NCBI GenBank assembly: GCA_027618565.1
Contig: JAQCEQ010000001.1
Location: 99,537-163,536 of the forward strand
Direction: 5' to 3'
Length of the DNA stretch: 64,000 nt
DNA from: Planctomycetota bacterium
GTDB taxonomy: Bacteria; Planctomycetota; Phycisphaerae; Phycisphaerales; SM1A02
Below the pieces are notes generated by a model. The model had not been told where the DNA came from, did no database searches, and was given only the letters and a program-made list of their open reading frames with translations. Shown in pieces: positions 50,051 to 60,800 of this stretch; position 1 is the first letter of the stretch; each line of letters starts with the position of its first letter. The translations under genes were made by a program, and so were the position numbers.

Positions 50051-51474
50051 CAGGAGAGCGTATTCGGAAGGTGGTTGCCACAACGGCCAACCACGATCTT
50101 GCTCTCTTCGTCATCCCTGAGCCAATGCACGCTCAGGCAAGTGTTGGCGTCGCGCGCGCCAAAGGTGTAGTGGTATTGCATCAAACGCGACTCACCCTGC
50201 CAGTGGACGCCATAGTGGCGGCGGTACTTCGATGCGCAGGTCTGCGAGATGCCGCGCTCTTCAAAGCCGAACTGCCGCATGCCTTCGCGAAACGACTGGT
50301 TCAACAGTCCGGCCGCCCACGCACGAGCGACCTTGTCCAGAGCCTTGAAAAACTCAAAGACCGCATCGGGGCGAAGGAAAGGGGACTCCTCGGCCGAGTC
50401 CTGGGCCGCGCGGGTGATCACGACGGGGCTGGTCGCGTCGGAAAAGAACTCCGCCCGCGCGGCATCCAGCGCGTCGGCGACGGTACGGAACCGCTGTGGT
50501 GCGCGGGGAGTACCCGCCGCGCGCTCGCGGCGGCGGGCCCGCCGCGCTTCCAGTTCATCGTGAAGCCCATGCGCGTCATCGATGGCGCGGGCACTCAACA
50601 CCTCCATGCGCTCGTGGGCCGCCTCCACATCTCCAGGGCCCGCGTGGTCCTCGAGCCGCATGTACTTCGGAATCAAGATGCCGAGCGCTTCACGGTCAAC
50701 CAAATCGCGAAGCGTCGTGTGGGCCTCGGTCTGCACGGGGCACGACTGCGGCTGGCACTCCCTCACGGCGTGCAGCGCGGCGTTCTGGAAGACCGCCAGT
50801 GACTGCGCGTAGAACTCGACATGCTTGCGAGTCGATCCCGATCCCTTGATGATCGCGTCGGCGCGCTGCGAAAGAAGTTCAGCCAAGGCATCGGCGGCGA
50901 TCGCCATGCCGCGATACGACTCGTGTGCCAACAGGAGGGCCTTTTCCAGATCATCGCTGCCGCCAGAGGACTGCTCCACACGCAGTGCCGCGCAGCGGCG
51001 CCGCGCATGGTCGCGGAGGCATTCAAGCCGCCCGGACATCTGGGCGAGGAACTCGATCGCGGCCAGCGTGGCCGTGCCGGCGGACGGCTTGGCGGTCGCC
51101 ACGCCGCCAGACTGTCCCGAGCCGCCCCTGCTCTCGAAGCGGGAGAGGAGCGCCTGCATCGCGCTGTCGCTGGAGGGAATGGGCGTCGTGTGGTCATCGG
51201 CGAGGTCGACCCCCTGGGACACATCGGCGATCACACCTGTGTCCGCAATCCCGGCAAGCGTCGATGCCACTTCCACCACGACATGCGGCAGGACCCATGG
51301 CGTGGGATCGGTTCCCTCCAGCCTCGCGGTCGTGCGCGCATCCAGAAGAGTGTTCGCCTCCTTGATGAGCGCCCGATTCTGGTCCACCCACTCCGCCAGC
51401 CTGGCCAGCAATCGCACCACCGGCGCCATGCCGTCGGTGGGGTCTGGTCCAGGGTTGGGTGCGGTGTCGCTCAC
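50050..51474 (-). CDS. Hypothetical protein with a conserved C-terminal beta module
   Basis: A 474-residue protein without signal peptide. It is mostly helical and Ala/Arg-rich (LLARLAEWVDQNRALIKEAN, FLAQMSGRLECLRDHARRRC, LEARRARRRERAAGT), followed by FEFFKALDKVARAWAAG. The C-terminus changes character: QYHYTFGARDANTCLSVHWL and KIVVGRCGNHLPNTLS, a pattern of strands ending in GHCGxHLPN that I have seen in uncharacterised proteins of accessory regions. No catalytic motif is evident. It starts the two-gene unit with the LETM1-like gene. Function unknown; a membrane-associated partner role is possible from the coupling. Confidence 0.65.
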   Translation of the reverse strand: MSDTAPNPGPDPTDGMAPVVRLLARLAEWVDQNRALIKEANTLLDARTTARLEGTDPTPWVLPHVVVEVASTLAGIADTGVIADVSQGVDLADDHTTPIPSSDSAMQALLSRFESRGGSGQSGGVATAKPSAGTATLAAIEFLAQMSGRLECLRDHARRRCAALRVEQSSGGSDDLEKALLLAHESYRGMAIAADALAELLSQRADAIIKGSGSTRKHVEFYAQSLAVFQNAALHAVRECQPQSCPVQTEAHTTLRDLVDREALGILIPKYMRLEDHAGPGDVEAAHERMEVLSARAIDDAHGLHDELEARRARRRERAAGTPRAPQRFRTVADALDAARAEFFSDATSPVVITRAAQDSAEESPFLRPDAVFEFFKALDKVARAWAAGLLNQSFREGMRQFGFEERGISQTCASKYRRHYGVHWQGESRLMQYHYTFGARDANTCLSVHWLRDDEESKIVVGRCGNHLPNTLS

Positions 51475-51532
51475 AGGCTCACGAATATAGAACGAGCGGG
51501 CGGCGATTCAAGCGCCGTTGCACGAAATGACC

Positions 51533-51582
51533 CGTGGTCCCATCACGTGGCACCGTTAAAGGCACTATTTGATAGGACCACG
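51533..51582. repeat. Imperfect inverted repeat between gcvP and the 474-residue gene
   Basis: The segment CGTGGTCCCATCA near 51533 pairs with TGATAGGACCACG near 51570-51582 (one mismatch), enclosing GCACCGTTAAAGGCAC-like sequence. It lies just past the gcvP stop and upstream of the 474-residue gene, so it may end gcvP-antisense or gene transcripts or be an operator. It differs from the family-A repeat. Confidence 0.5.
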
Positions 51583-51593
51583 ATCGATTCACG

Positions 51594-54557
51594 TCACGCA
51601 TAAGCCCGCACGCTCTCGCAGGTGCAGACCAGGTTGCGGTCGCCAAAGGGGTTGTCCACTCGGCTCACCGCAGGCCAGAACTTGAAGTCCCTGAGCCACG
51701 CGGCCGGGTACGCCGCCTGTTCGCGCGAGTAGGGTCGATCCCAGGCACTGCCACACACGACCGCTGCGGTGTGGGGCGCGTGCTTGAGCGGATTGTTGTC
51801 GCGGGGCAGCTGCCCGGTCTCGATCGAGGCAATCTCCCCCCGGATGGAAATGAGCGCCTCGCAGAGTCGATCCAGCTCGGGCTGGCTCTCGCTCTCGGTG
51901 GGCTCGATCATGAGCATGCCTGGCTCCGGCCACGACATCGTGGGTGCGTGGAATCCGTAGTCCATGAGTCGCTTGGCGATGTCGTCCACTTTGACGCCGG
52001 CGGACTTCTCAAATCCGTTGCAGTCAATGATGAACTCGTGCGCGCAGCGGCCGTGGGCATTGACATACTTGACGGGGTAGTGGCCCTTGAGTCGGCACGC
52101 CATGTAATTGGCATTGAGGATGGCCACCTCCGTGGCGCGAGTGAGTCCCGCGCCGCCCATCATCGAGATGTACATCCACGAGATGGGGAGGATGCTGGCG
52201 CTGCCGTAGGGAGCCGCGCTCACGGGACCGATCGCAAATCGACCGGCGTTCGCGGGTCGCACCACCGGGTGGCCCGGCAGGAAGTCAACCAAGTGCTTGG
52301 CCACGCCGATGGGACCCATTCCCGGGCCGCCACCGCCGTGTGGGATGCAAAATGTCTTGTGGAGGTTGAGGTGGCAGACATCGGCGCCGACATCGCCGGG
52401 ACGAGTCAGGCCGACCTGCGCATTCATGTTGGCGCCATCCATGTAGACCTGCCCACCGGCGCCGTGCACGATGTCACACACCTCGCGAATCGTCTCCTCG
52501 AAGACTCCGTGCGTGCTGGGGTAGGTCACCATCACGCACGAGAGGTCCTTGGCGTGTTCCGCGGCGCGCGCGCGCAGGTCGGCGCGATCGATCTCGCCGT
52601 CGTGCGTGCACTTGACCGCCACCACGCGAAGGCCCGCCACCACGGCGCTAGCTGGATTCGTGCCGTGCGCGCTCTCGGGGATGAGGCACACGTCACGGTG
52701 CGACTCGCCGCGGTGCGCGTGGTACGCCCGGATCACCATGAGCCCGGCGTATTCGCCCTGGCTGCCGGCGTTGGGCTGGAGGGACACGCCCGCGAAGCCC
52801 GTGATCTCACCGAGCCACGACTCCAGCTGCGTGAACATCGACATCGAACCCTGCCACTGCGAGGCCGGCGCGAACGGATGGATGTTGGCAAACTCATTCC
52901 ACGACACCGGCACCATCTCGCTGGTGGCGTTGAGTTTCATCGTGCACGACCCCAGCGGGATCATGCTGTGGCAGAGCGACAGGTCCTTCGACTCCAGCCG
53001 CTTGATGTAGCGCAGGAATTCCGACTCGCTGTGGTACGCGTTGAAGACGGGTTGCTGGAGCATGGCCCCGGAGCGGCGAAGAGGCGCAGGGATGGCCTCG
53101 CTCGCACAGCTGGTGGCGGAGCAGCAGCATCGGGCCGAGCCCGCATCGATCGTCGCGCCAAAGCACGCGGCGATGTCGACCACGTCCGCCGGGAGTACGG
53201 TCTCGTCCAGCGTGATGCCGATCGTGTCGTCGGCAAACTCGCGGAAGTTGATCTGCTTGACGGTGGCGGCGGTGAGCACGCTGGCCGATGCGCCGCCCTT
53301 GACCTTCACCCGGAGCGTGTCAAACCAGGTGTCGTTGACGATGGTGTGCCCGGCGGCCCGCAGCGATGCCGCAAGCGCGGAGGTCGCCGTGTGGATGCGC
53401 GCGGCAATCGAGCGCAATCCCTCGGGACCGTGGTAGGTGGCATACATGCCGGCCATCACCGCCAAGAGCACCTGCGCGGTGCAAATGTTGCTGGTGGCGC
53501 GGTCGCGCTTGATGTGCTGCTCGCGAGTCTGGATCGCCATTCGATACGCGGGGTTGCCGTTCACATCGCGGGAGATGCCGATGAGTCGACCCGGCATGCG
53601 ACGCACATGGTCTTGCTTGGTGGCGATGAACGCGGCGTGTGGGCCGCCAAGCCCCATGGGCACGCCAAATCGTTGCGTGGTGCCGACGACGATGTCAGCG
53701 CCCCACGACGCTGGCGGGGCCAGGAGCACCAGCGCCATCGGGTCGGTTACGCACACCACCTGTGCGCCGGACGCGTGGATGCGCTCGGCGGTGGCGCGCA
53801 GGTCTCGCAGCGAGCCATCCGTCGCCGGGTACGCCAGGAGTGCGCCGCAGTAGTCGCCCGCGGCAAACGCCGCAGACTCTGGGCAACCGATGTCAAGCCG
53901 CACGCCCTGACCTTCCGCGCGAGTCATGAGGACGGCGACCGTCTGCGGGTGGCACGCAGTGTCCACGAAGAACGCTCGCTTCGCGGCTGGCACGATGCCC
54001 ACGCACATTGTCATCGCCTCGGCGGCCGCGGTGCCCTCGTCAAGGAGCGATGCACCAGCGACGGCCAGCCCGGTGAGTTCGGTGATGAGCGTCTGGAAGG
54101 TGAGGAGTGCCTCCAGTCGACCTTGCGCCACTTCCGCCTGGTACGGCGTGTAGGCGGTGTACCAACCCGGGTTCTCCAGGACATTGCGCGCGATCACGCC
54201 GGGAGTGATCGTCCCGTGATAGCCCATGCCGATGTAGGAGCGCCACACCTGGTTGCGCGACGCTAGCGCGCGAAGCGCCGCGATCGTCTCTGCCTCGCCG
54301 CGCTCTGCGAACCCACCGGTGTTGGTCGGGTCGTCCATCGTGATCGGCGACTTGACCCGGATGAACTTCGGCATCGCCTCGTCCATGAGCGCAGAGAGCG
54401 ACGATGCGTTGACCTCCACCAGCATCCGTTCCACCTCGGCAGGGCTTGGCCCCACATGGCGCCGCACAAAGGTGTCGGTGGGGGCCAGCGAGGCGAGCGA
54501 TTGGGGCGAGCGGGTCATGGCGTCGGCGGGGGAGCGGGGGGCGGCGGAGGTGGGCAT
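51594..54557 (-). CDS. gcvP: Glycine dehydrogenase (decarboxylating), P protein of glycine cleavage
   Basis: A 987-residue single-chain P protein. The N-terminal half shows [57 protein letters not shown] and [19 protein letters not shown]. The C-terminal half has [40 protein letters not shown] and the PLP-lysine loop [20 protein letters not shown]. It decarboxylates glycine and passes the aminomethyl group to GcvH lipoate. The start is the ATG at 54555-54557; a second Met 13 codons later is possible. A local Cys cluster ([13 protein letters not shown]) between halves is odd. gcvT and gcvH are not in the window. Confidence 0.95.
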   Translation of the reverse strand: MPTSAAPRSPADAMTRSPQSLASLAPTDTFVRRHVGPSPAEVERMLVEVNASSLSALMDEAMPKFIRVKSPITMDDPTNTGGFAERGEAETIAALRALASRNQVWRSYIGMGYHGTITPGVIARNVLENPGWYTAYTPYQAEVAQGRLEALLTFQTLITELTGLAVAGASLLDEGTAAAEAMTMCVGIVPAAKRAFFVDTACHPQTVAVLMTRAEGQGVRLDIGCPESAAFAAGDYCGALLAYPATDGSLRDLRATAERIHASGAQVVCVTDPMALVLLAPPASWGADIVVGTTQRFGVPMGLGGPHAAFIATKQDHVRRMPGRLIGISRDVNGNPAYRMAIQTREQHIKRDRATSNICTAQVLLAVMAGMYATYHGPEGLRSIAARIHTATSALAASLRAAGHTIVNDTWFDTLRVKVKGGASASVLTAATVKQINFREFADDTIGITLDETVLPADVVDIAACFGATIDAGSARCCCSATSCASEAIPAPLRRSGAMLQQPVFNAYHSESEFLRYIKRLESKDLSLCHSMIPLGSCTMKLNATSEMVPVSWNEFANIHPFAPASQWQGSMSMFTQLESWLGEITGFAGVSLQPNAGSQGEYAGLMVIRAYHAHRGESHRDVCLIPESAHGTNPASAVVAGLRVVAVKCTHDGEIDRADLRARAAEHAKDLSCVMVTYPSTHGVFEETIREVCDIVHGAGGQVYMDGANMNAQVGLTRPGDVGADVCHLNLHKTFCIPHGGGGPGMGPIGVAKHLVDFLPGHPVVRPANAGRFAIGPVSAAPYGSASILPISWMYISMMGGAGLTRATEVAILNANYMACRLKGHYPVKYVNAHGRCAHEFIIDCNGFEKSAGVKVDDIAKRLMDYGFHAPTMSWPEPGMLMIEPTESESQPELDRLCEALISIRGEIASIETGQLPRDNNPLKHAPHTAAVVCGSAWDRPYSREQAAYPAAWLRDFKFWPAVSRVDNPFGDRNLVCTCESVRAYA

Positions 54558-54650
54558 AAAGGGCGCGATTCTACGCGGTACGGCCCTCCCCTGATCGCTG
54601 GAAACACCGTGAATCGCGCTCACCCGCACCTCGCCTACGCTACGAGACCC

Positions 54651-56696
54651 ATGCGCTCCACGACCCCGAACGCCGCCAAATCGCTCGCCCTCTGCATCCT
54701 CGCCGGAGGACTGCTCGCGACGCTGGCCGTGACGCTCTCGGCGGCACAGGATGCCGCGCCAACGGCAGCAAAACCCAAGGGCCAGATCATTCCCGGCACC
54801 GTCACCATCTACGACTACGACCCCGCGGCGGCCAATGGCGATGGCCACCTTCGGGAGTACCTGGAGAACCTCGGCACCGATGCCTCGCTGTGGTACCAGC
54901 ATGTGATGACTCTCTCGAATCCGTTCTTCGAGGGTCGCGCGCCTGGATTGCACGGCCACGACATGGCCACCGAGTATGTGGAGTGGCACATGACCAAGGC
55001 GGGGCTCAAGCCCGGTTTTCCCAACCTGAACGCCGATGGAAGCGTGGTGGATGGAGGTGAGGCGACGAGTTCGGACTGGGTCAGCTACCGGCAGCCTTTT
55101 GAGTTGCCGGGCTCCGGACCGAAGGTCGTCACCAGCGAGGTGATCGCCAACGGGAATACCTTGGAAGCGGGCGCCGACTATGTCGTCCTTGGCAACAGTG
55201 GTTCCGGGACGGTCACCGCACCAATCGTGTTCGCCGGCTACGCGATCGACGAAGGCCAGGATGGCTACACCTCGTTTGGTGCTGGAAGCGACGCCGACCT
55301 CAAGGGCAAGATCGCGCTCATCTTTCGCTACGAGCCCGTCGATGCGGATGGCAACAGTCAGTGGGACAACCGTCGGTGGAGCAAGCACGCCAGCGCCGCG
55401 GCGAAGTTTGAATCACTCGCCAAGCGTGGCGTGGCCGGCGTGATCATGGTGACGCCGCCGGAGTGCCCGCGCGCGCGGAAGGGGATGGAGTCCACCGCCA
55501 CCAGCCGCTTTGGCGAGCGACTGGATGTCCCGACGATCCAGCTGGATGGCGCGCAGGCCGACGCGCTCCTCACGAGTGTCGACTCGAAGGGTCGATCCCT
55601 CATGGACTTCCGCAAGATGGCGGACTCAGGCGAGGTGAAGACGATCACACTCGCGGCCAACAAGCCGGTCACGCTCAATGTGGAGACGACCAAGGGCGTC
55701 ACGGAGACCGCCAACCTGGGCGGCGTGCTGCCAGGTTCCGGCGCGCTCGCGGACGAGTGGGTGATCGTGGGCTCGCATTACGACCATGTCGGCTACGGCT
55801 ACTTTGGCGCCGACCCCCGCAACCGCGGCAAGCTGCACCCCGGCGCCGACGACAATGCGTCCGGCACCAGCGCCATGCTGGTCCTGGCCAATCGGATCGC
55901 GAAGGAGTACGCCGCCGCGGATGCACCGGCTGACAAGCGATCGATCCTCTTCATGGCCTTCAGCGCGGAGGAATCTGGCCTGGAGGGTTCCGACTTCTGG
56001 ACCAAGCATCCTTCGCTCCCCACCGACAAGGTGAACGCAATGATCAACTTGGACATGGTGGGTCGATTGCGCAACCTGGATCTGGCGGTGGGTGGCACGG
56101 GCACCGCGGAGGGATTCATGGACAAGCTCACGCCGATCTTTGAATCGAGCGGCATGACCATCCGCGCGGACCCCAGCGGCCGAGGCCCCAGCGATCACGC
56201 GTCTTTTGACAAGGTCGGTATCCCGGTGCTCTTCCTGTTCACAGGCGTGCACGGCGACTACCACAAGCCCACCGACTTCGGCTGGACCGTGGACCCGCGC
56301 GGGGCCAAGCGTGTCATCGACCTCGCGGACCAATTGATTGACCTCGCCGCCACCAACACTCCAAAGTTCGTCTACACCAAGCCCGCGCGCGGGGCCGGGC
56401 AAGACCGGGGTCTGGCCAAGGTGCGCTTCGGCATCGCGCCCGCCTACACCGACTCCGGCAAGGGGCTCAAGGTGGAGGGCGTGAGCGAAGGCACCAGCGC
56501 CGCCGACGCCGGCATCAAGGAAGGCGATGTGATCCTCAGCTGGAACGGTGACGAACTCAACGGCGCTGGGGACCTGGCCACCTTCCTGCGCAAGCACGAG
56601 GTGGGCGATGTCGTGAAGCTCACCGTCGAGCGCGACGGCACGACCATCGAAGTGCCAGTGACGCTCAAGGCGTCGACGGCGCAGCAGAGTAAGTAA
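54651..56696 (+). CDS. Secreted M28 aminopeptidase with PA insert and C-terminal PDZ domain
   Basis: A 681-residue exported metallopeptidase. Signal peptide to about AAQDA; N-terminal [20 protein letters not shown]; a protease-associated insert with [20 protein letters not shown] and [14 protein letters not shown]; then the M28 di-zinc site: [55 protein letters not shown] and [19 protein letters not shown]. The PDZ module near the C-terminus (about 590-675) has [20 protein letters not shown]. It would remove N-terminal residues from peptides outside the cytoplasm. Divergent from gcvP with a 93-base gap. A family-A-like repeat overlaps the region just after the stop. Confidence 0.9.
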   Translation: MRSTTPNAAKSLALCILAGGLLATLAVTLSAAQDAAPTAAKPKGQIIPGTVTIYDYDPAAANGDGHLREYLENLGTDASLWYQHVMTLSNPFFEGRAPGLHGHDMATEYVEWHMTKAGLKPGFPNLNADGSVVDGGEATSSDWVSYRQPFELPGSGPKVVTSEVIANGNTLEAGADYVVLGNSGSGTVTAPIVFAGYAIDEGQDGYTSFGAGSDADLKGKIALIFRYEPVDADGNSQWDNRRWSKHASAAAKFESLAKRGVAGVIMVTPPECPRARKGMESTATSRFGERLDVPTIQLDGAQADALLTSVDSKGRSLMDFRKMADSGEVKTITLAANKPVTLNVETTKGVTETANLGGVLPGSGALADEWVIVGSHYDHVGYGYFGADPRNRGKLHPGADDNASGTSAMLVLANRIAKEYAAADAPADKRSILFMAFSAEESGLEGSDFWTKHPSLPTDKVNAMINLDMVGRLRNLDLAVGGTGTAEGFMDKLTPIFESSGMTIRADPSGRGPSDHASFDKVGIPVLFLFTGVHGDYHKPTDFGWTVDPRGAKRVIDLADQLIDLAATNTPKFVYTKPARGAGQDRGLAKVRFGIAPAYTDSGKGLKVEGVSEGTSAADAGIKEGDVILSWNGDELNGAGDLATFLRKHEVGDVVKLTVERDGTTIEVPVTLKASTAQQSK

Positions 56697-56731
56697 GTTG
56701 GTACCCCCCCACGGGAGGGATTTCACCAAGT
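56695..56731. repeat. Divergent palindromic repeat (family-A-like) after the M28 gene
   Basis: Outer arms AAGTTGGT / TTCACCAAGT surround a C-run/GGGAGGG centre. It begins in the stop codon region of the peptidase gene and is the most divergent family member. Confidence 0.5.
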
Positions 56732-56842
56732 CAGCGTCGCCAGCGCGAACGGCGTGAGCCCCGATCCAAGACAGCCATGCGCCATCGGCACAATCCGCAG
56801 GGATTGACTGCCCCTCCCCGGAATTTGGTGGAAAACTTGCGC

Positions 56843-57697
56843 ATGGCGACTTGCACCCCACAGGTTCTCACGCCGGGCATCGCCCACAGGCTCCGTGCCA
56901 GACTCACGACGCTTCGGGTCGCGCTCGGTCGCGCGCTCGCCGCCGCGCTCATGGCGACCGTCACCGGGCTAGCCACCCCGCCCGCCGTCGCCGATGTGGC
57001 GTGGGGTCGCGAGCACGAGGAATCGGCGGCATGGGCGGCGGCGGGCCAGGCCACACCAGGAGGAGCGAACATCGCGGCTGGCTCGGACCTCGCGGGCGTC
57101 ATCTTTGTGAACGAACTCATGGCGTCCAACATCAGCACGATCGCCGATGAACTGGGGGGCTTTGCCGACTGGATCGAGCTCTACAACGCGAGCGCCGCCA
57201 CCGTGGACATCGGCGGAATCTTCTTGACCGATGACCAGCTCCTCCCCAGCCAGTGGGCGATTCCCGCCGGCACCACGATTGCGCCTGGCGGCCATCTCCT
57301 CGTCTGGGCCGACAATGACCCGGAGCAGGGGCCGATGCACGCCACCTTCAAGCTTTCGTCCACGGGCGAGACGGTGGCGGTATTCGATCGAGATGGATCG
57401 ACGCTGATCGACCTTGTCGCGTTCCCCGCGCTCGGAGACGACGTGGCCTTTGGCCGTGTCGACGATGGTGGTGCGGCAGTGGAGGTGCTTGCTGATGCAA
57501 CGCCCGGCTCATCCAATACGCCCACGCCGTGCCCCGCCGACATCAATGGCGACGGGGTGGTGGACGCGGCGGACTTGGGCGCTGTGCTTGGAGCCTGGGG
57601 GTCCGACGGCGGCTCGGGCGCCGATATCGACGGTGATGGAACGGTGGCTGCTGGCGACTTGGCCACTCTCCTGGGCGCGTGGGGCGGCTGTCAGTAG
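56843..57697 (+). CDS. Secreted lamin-tail-domain protein with dockerin-like tail
   Basis: A 284-residue protein read from the ATG at 56843 (MATCTPQVLTP); an ATG 22 codons upstream is also open. A signal region (GRALAAALMATVTGLATPPA) is followed by a lamin-tail domain: VIFVNELMASNISTIADELG, GFADWIELYNASAATVDIGG, SQWAIPAGTTIAPGGHLLVW and FKLSSTGETVAVFDRDG. Two dockerin-like Ca loops end the protein (DINGDGVVDAADLGAVLGAW and DIDGDGTVAAGDLATLLGAW), bracketed by CPAD and GGCQ cysteines. The layout is shared with the gene at 21344, though lengths differ. It precedes the fucosidase gene by 111 bases. Confidence 0.83.
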   Translation: MATCTPQVLTPGIAHRLRARLTTLRVALGRALAAALMATVTGLATPPAVADVAWGREHEESAAWAAAGQATPGGANIAAGSDLAGVIFVNELMASNISTIADELGGFADWIELYNASAATVDIGGIFLTDDQLLPSQWAIPAGTTIAPGGHLLVWADNDPEQGPMHATFKLSSTGETVAVFDRDGSTLIDLVAFPALGDDVAFGRVDDGGAAVEVLADATPGSSNTPTPCPADINGDGVVDAADLGAVLGAWGSDGGSGADIDGDGTVAAGDLATLLGAWGGCQ

Positions 57698-57751
57698 GTG
57701 TGGAGAGTTCGCGCCCCCTTCCCCCCTTGGTGCGGTGGAGATTCTCCCGGG

Positions 57752-57778
57752 ATGGGGAAAATCCCACCGCCTCAGAGG
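57752..57778 (-). repeat. Family-B repeat copy upstream of the fucosidase gene
   Basis: Minus-strand CCTCTGAGGCGGTGGGAT followed by TTTCCCCAT matches the 8802-8828 copy at 22 of 27 bases. It sits 30 bases upstream of the GH95 start within a longer inverted repeat (GCGGTGG / CCACCGC at 57732-57770). Confidence 0.5.
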
Positions 57779-57808
57779 CCTCTGGGCTTGCGAATACGCT
57801 GACGGGCA

Positions 57809-60800
57809 ATGACCAGCACCGTGCTCCCGCTCCTCCTGGCACCAGTCCTAGGCTTGTCGACCGTCGCCGACTGGACCCTCGTCCCGGTCCCCGGAACGTG
57901 GGAGTCCGCCAGCCCCGCTCTCGCGGCCACCGACGGCACGGCGTGGTACCGCGCGTGGGTGAGGGTGCCATTCGACTGGGCAGGACGAGACCTTGCCCTC
58001 GAAGTTCGCGCCATCGACGACGCGGACGTCTCGTACCTGAATGGAGTCCTGATCGGCCAGAGCGGTGACTGCGAAACCGGCCGCACGGCGTGGAACGAGC
58101 CTCGTGCGTACACGGTTCCCGCCGCAATCGTCCGCCCCGGCACATGGAATCTCATCTCGATCAAGGTGTGCGACATTGGGGGCGCGGGCGGCATCACCAA
58201 GGGGCCAATCACGCTTCGCTGCGACCTCGGCGCGCTTGACCTCTCAGGGATGTGGGAACTTCGCACGGGAGACGATCCCGCGTGGAAGGAGCCTGGTTCC
58301 ATCGAGTCCACCAACGCGGCCGGCGAGGCGTTTGCGCTCCAGTCGCACCCCGCGCCGGGCACGCCGCTTCGGCAGGTGTCGGCGTCCCGCGACGCCACAC
58401 CGGAGGGGCATGTGCTCTGGTACGTCCAACCAGCCACTGCGTGGGTGGAAGCACTTCCCGTCGGGCAAGGCCGCCTGGGCGCGATGGTCTTCGGAGACCC
58501 CTTCCGAGAGCGCCTCGCGCTCAACGAAGACACCGTGTGGCAGGGGACCGACTCAGACATGCGATCCAAGAATGCCGCACAGTGGTTGCCGCAGGTGCGA
58601 TCGCTTCTCCTGCAGGGTCGCATCAAGGAAGGTCAGGCGCTGGCGCAGGAGAAGTTCATGCAGCACCGTGACCCCACGCGGTCGTACCAGCCGCTTGCGG
58701 AGCTCATCATCGAGCGCGACGGCATGGACGTACGCGAGTATCGACGCGCACTCGACCTGGAGAGCGGCCTCGCCGTGGCTCGTTGGGCGGAACGCGACGA
58801 CGCGTATCTCGAGACGGTGTGCGCCAGCAAGCCGGCCGATGTGATCGTGTATCGACTCCAGGCCTCGGGGGACGGGCCGATTGATTGCATCGTGCGGCTG
58901 ACTCGCGCCAAGTCCTGCGATGAGTGCCCGCTTGAAGTCACCACCACGGCGAGCCAGGGTGAGGGTTGGATCACGCTGCAAGGAGCGACCGAGGCAAGCG
59001 CACGGGAAGGCGTGCGCTTCCGCGCCGACGCCGCGATACGCACGCGTGGCGGGACGGTGGTCAAGGTGTCGGATGCGGCGGGCGATGGGTTGCGAGTGGA
59101 AAACGCCGAGGAACTGCTCATCGTCATTGCCGCGGACACAGACTTTTCGCACGAATCGATCATTGAGCACGCCAAAGAGGTCGACGCAGCGCGCGATGCA
59201 GCGACCGACACAGCGCGCGCTCCGGTTGATGCGGGCTCAGCCTTCGCCACACTCGGAGAAGCCAACAGGCAGACCATCGACGCGGCACTCGCCAACGACG
59301 AGTTTCTCGAGCGCGACGCGGGCCTCTGGATGCGAGAGCGCATGCGTCGATTCACGCTGGATATCGGCACAAGCACGCCCGAACAGTCCGCGCTCCCGAC
59401 GGACCGGAGGCTCGCAGTGCTCAAGTCTGCAGCGCCGGACTCGGAGGCGAGTTTCGACCCCGACCTCATCGAGACCTATGTGCAATACGGTCGTTACCTG
59501 CTGGTGGCCAGCAGCCAGCCAGGCGACGAGCCCGCCAACCTGCAGGGCATCTGGAATGACAAGATGCAGGCGCCGTGGAATTCGGACTACCACGTCAACA
59601 TCAATCTCCAGATGAACGACTGGCACGCGGGGCCAGCCAACATCGCAGAGTGCTCAGTGCCGATCGCCGACCTGATGGATCGACTCCAGGCGCGCGGGCG
59701 CGAGACGGCCCGAAACCTCTACGGCTTGAACGGATGGGTGACGCACCATGTGACCGACCTCTGGGGACCCACGGTTCCCTCGGGGATCACGGTGTGGGGA
59801 CTGTGGCCGTGGGGCGGCGCGTGGATGTGTCGACACCTCTGGGATCACTACGAATTCACGCAGGACAAGGAGTTCCTGCGCAAGCGCGCGTGGCCAGTCA
59901 TGCGCGAGGCGTGCGAATTCGTGCTGGACTACCTGACGGAAGACCCGGATTCCGCCACGCTCGCTGAAGTGGCTGCGGGCAAGCAGCGGCAGCTCATCGG
60001 AGGTCCGTCGGCAAGCCCCGAGAACACATTTATCGCGCCCGACGGCTCGCACGCGGACACCGCGATGGGGAACGCGATGGACCAGGCAATCGCGTGGGAC
60101 CTCTTCACCAACACGCTCGCTGCGGCGGATGCGCTGGGTGCCGGCGGTGATCGACTGATGGAAGAAGTGCGCGCCGCGCGGGCCAGACTGCGCCCGCCGA
60201 CGATCGGCAAGGATGGCCGACTCCTGGAATGGCGTCCGGTGACGATGGATGTGAAAGGCGCGCCGACGGCGGTTGGGTTCGGCGAGGCCGAGCCTGGCCA
60301 TCGACACATGAGCCACCTGTATCCGTTGCATCCGTCGACGCAGATCACCGTGGAAGAGACGCCCGCGCTGGTGGAAGCCGTGAGGAAGTCGCTGGCGTTC
60401 CGATTGAGCAAGGGTGGCGGGCACACGGGGTGGAGTCGAGCCTGGCTCATCAACATGAACGCGCGACTGCAGGATGGCGACGCTTCCGGCGATCACCTTC
60501 GCCTGATCCTCCAGAAGAGCACGCTTGGCAACCTCTTTGACGACCACCCACCCTTCCAGATCGACGGCAACTTCGGCGCCACCGCCGGCGTGTGCGAGAT
60601 GTTGCTGCAGAGTCATCGCATGTGGCCGGTGCTTCCGCCGCTTCCGCCTCTTGCGGGCGACTCCAACCGTGCTCCAACCAAGGCGGACCTTCTTGAGCGC
60701 GGCCACATCCTTCACTTGCTCCCGGCGATTCCGAAGGACGGCCCTGATGCCTGGAAGCAGGGAAGTGTCCGCGGACTGCGCGCGCGCGGGGGGCACACCG

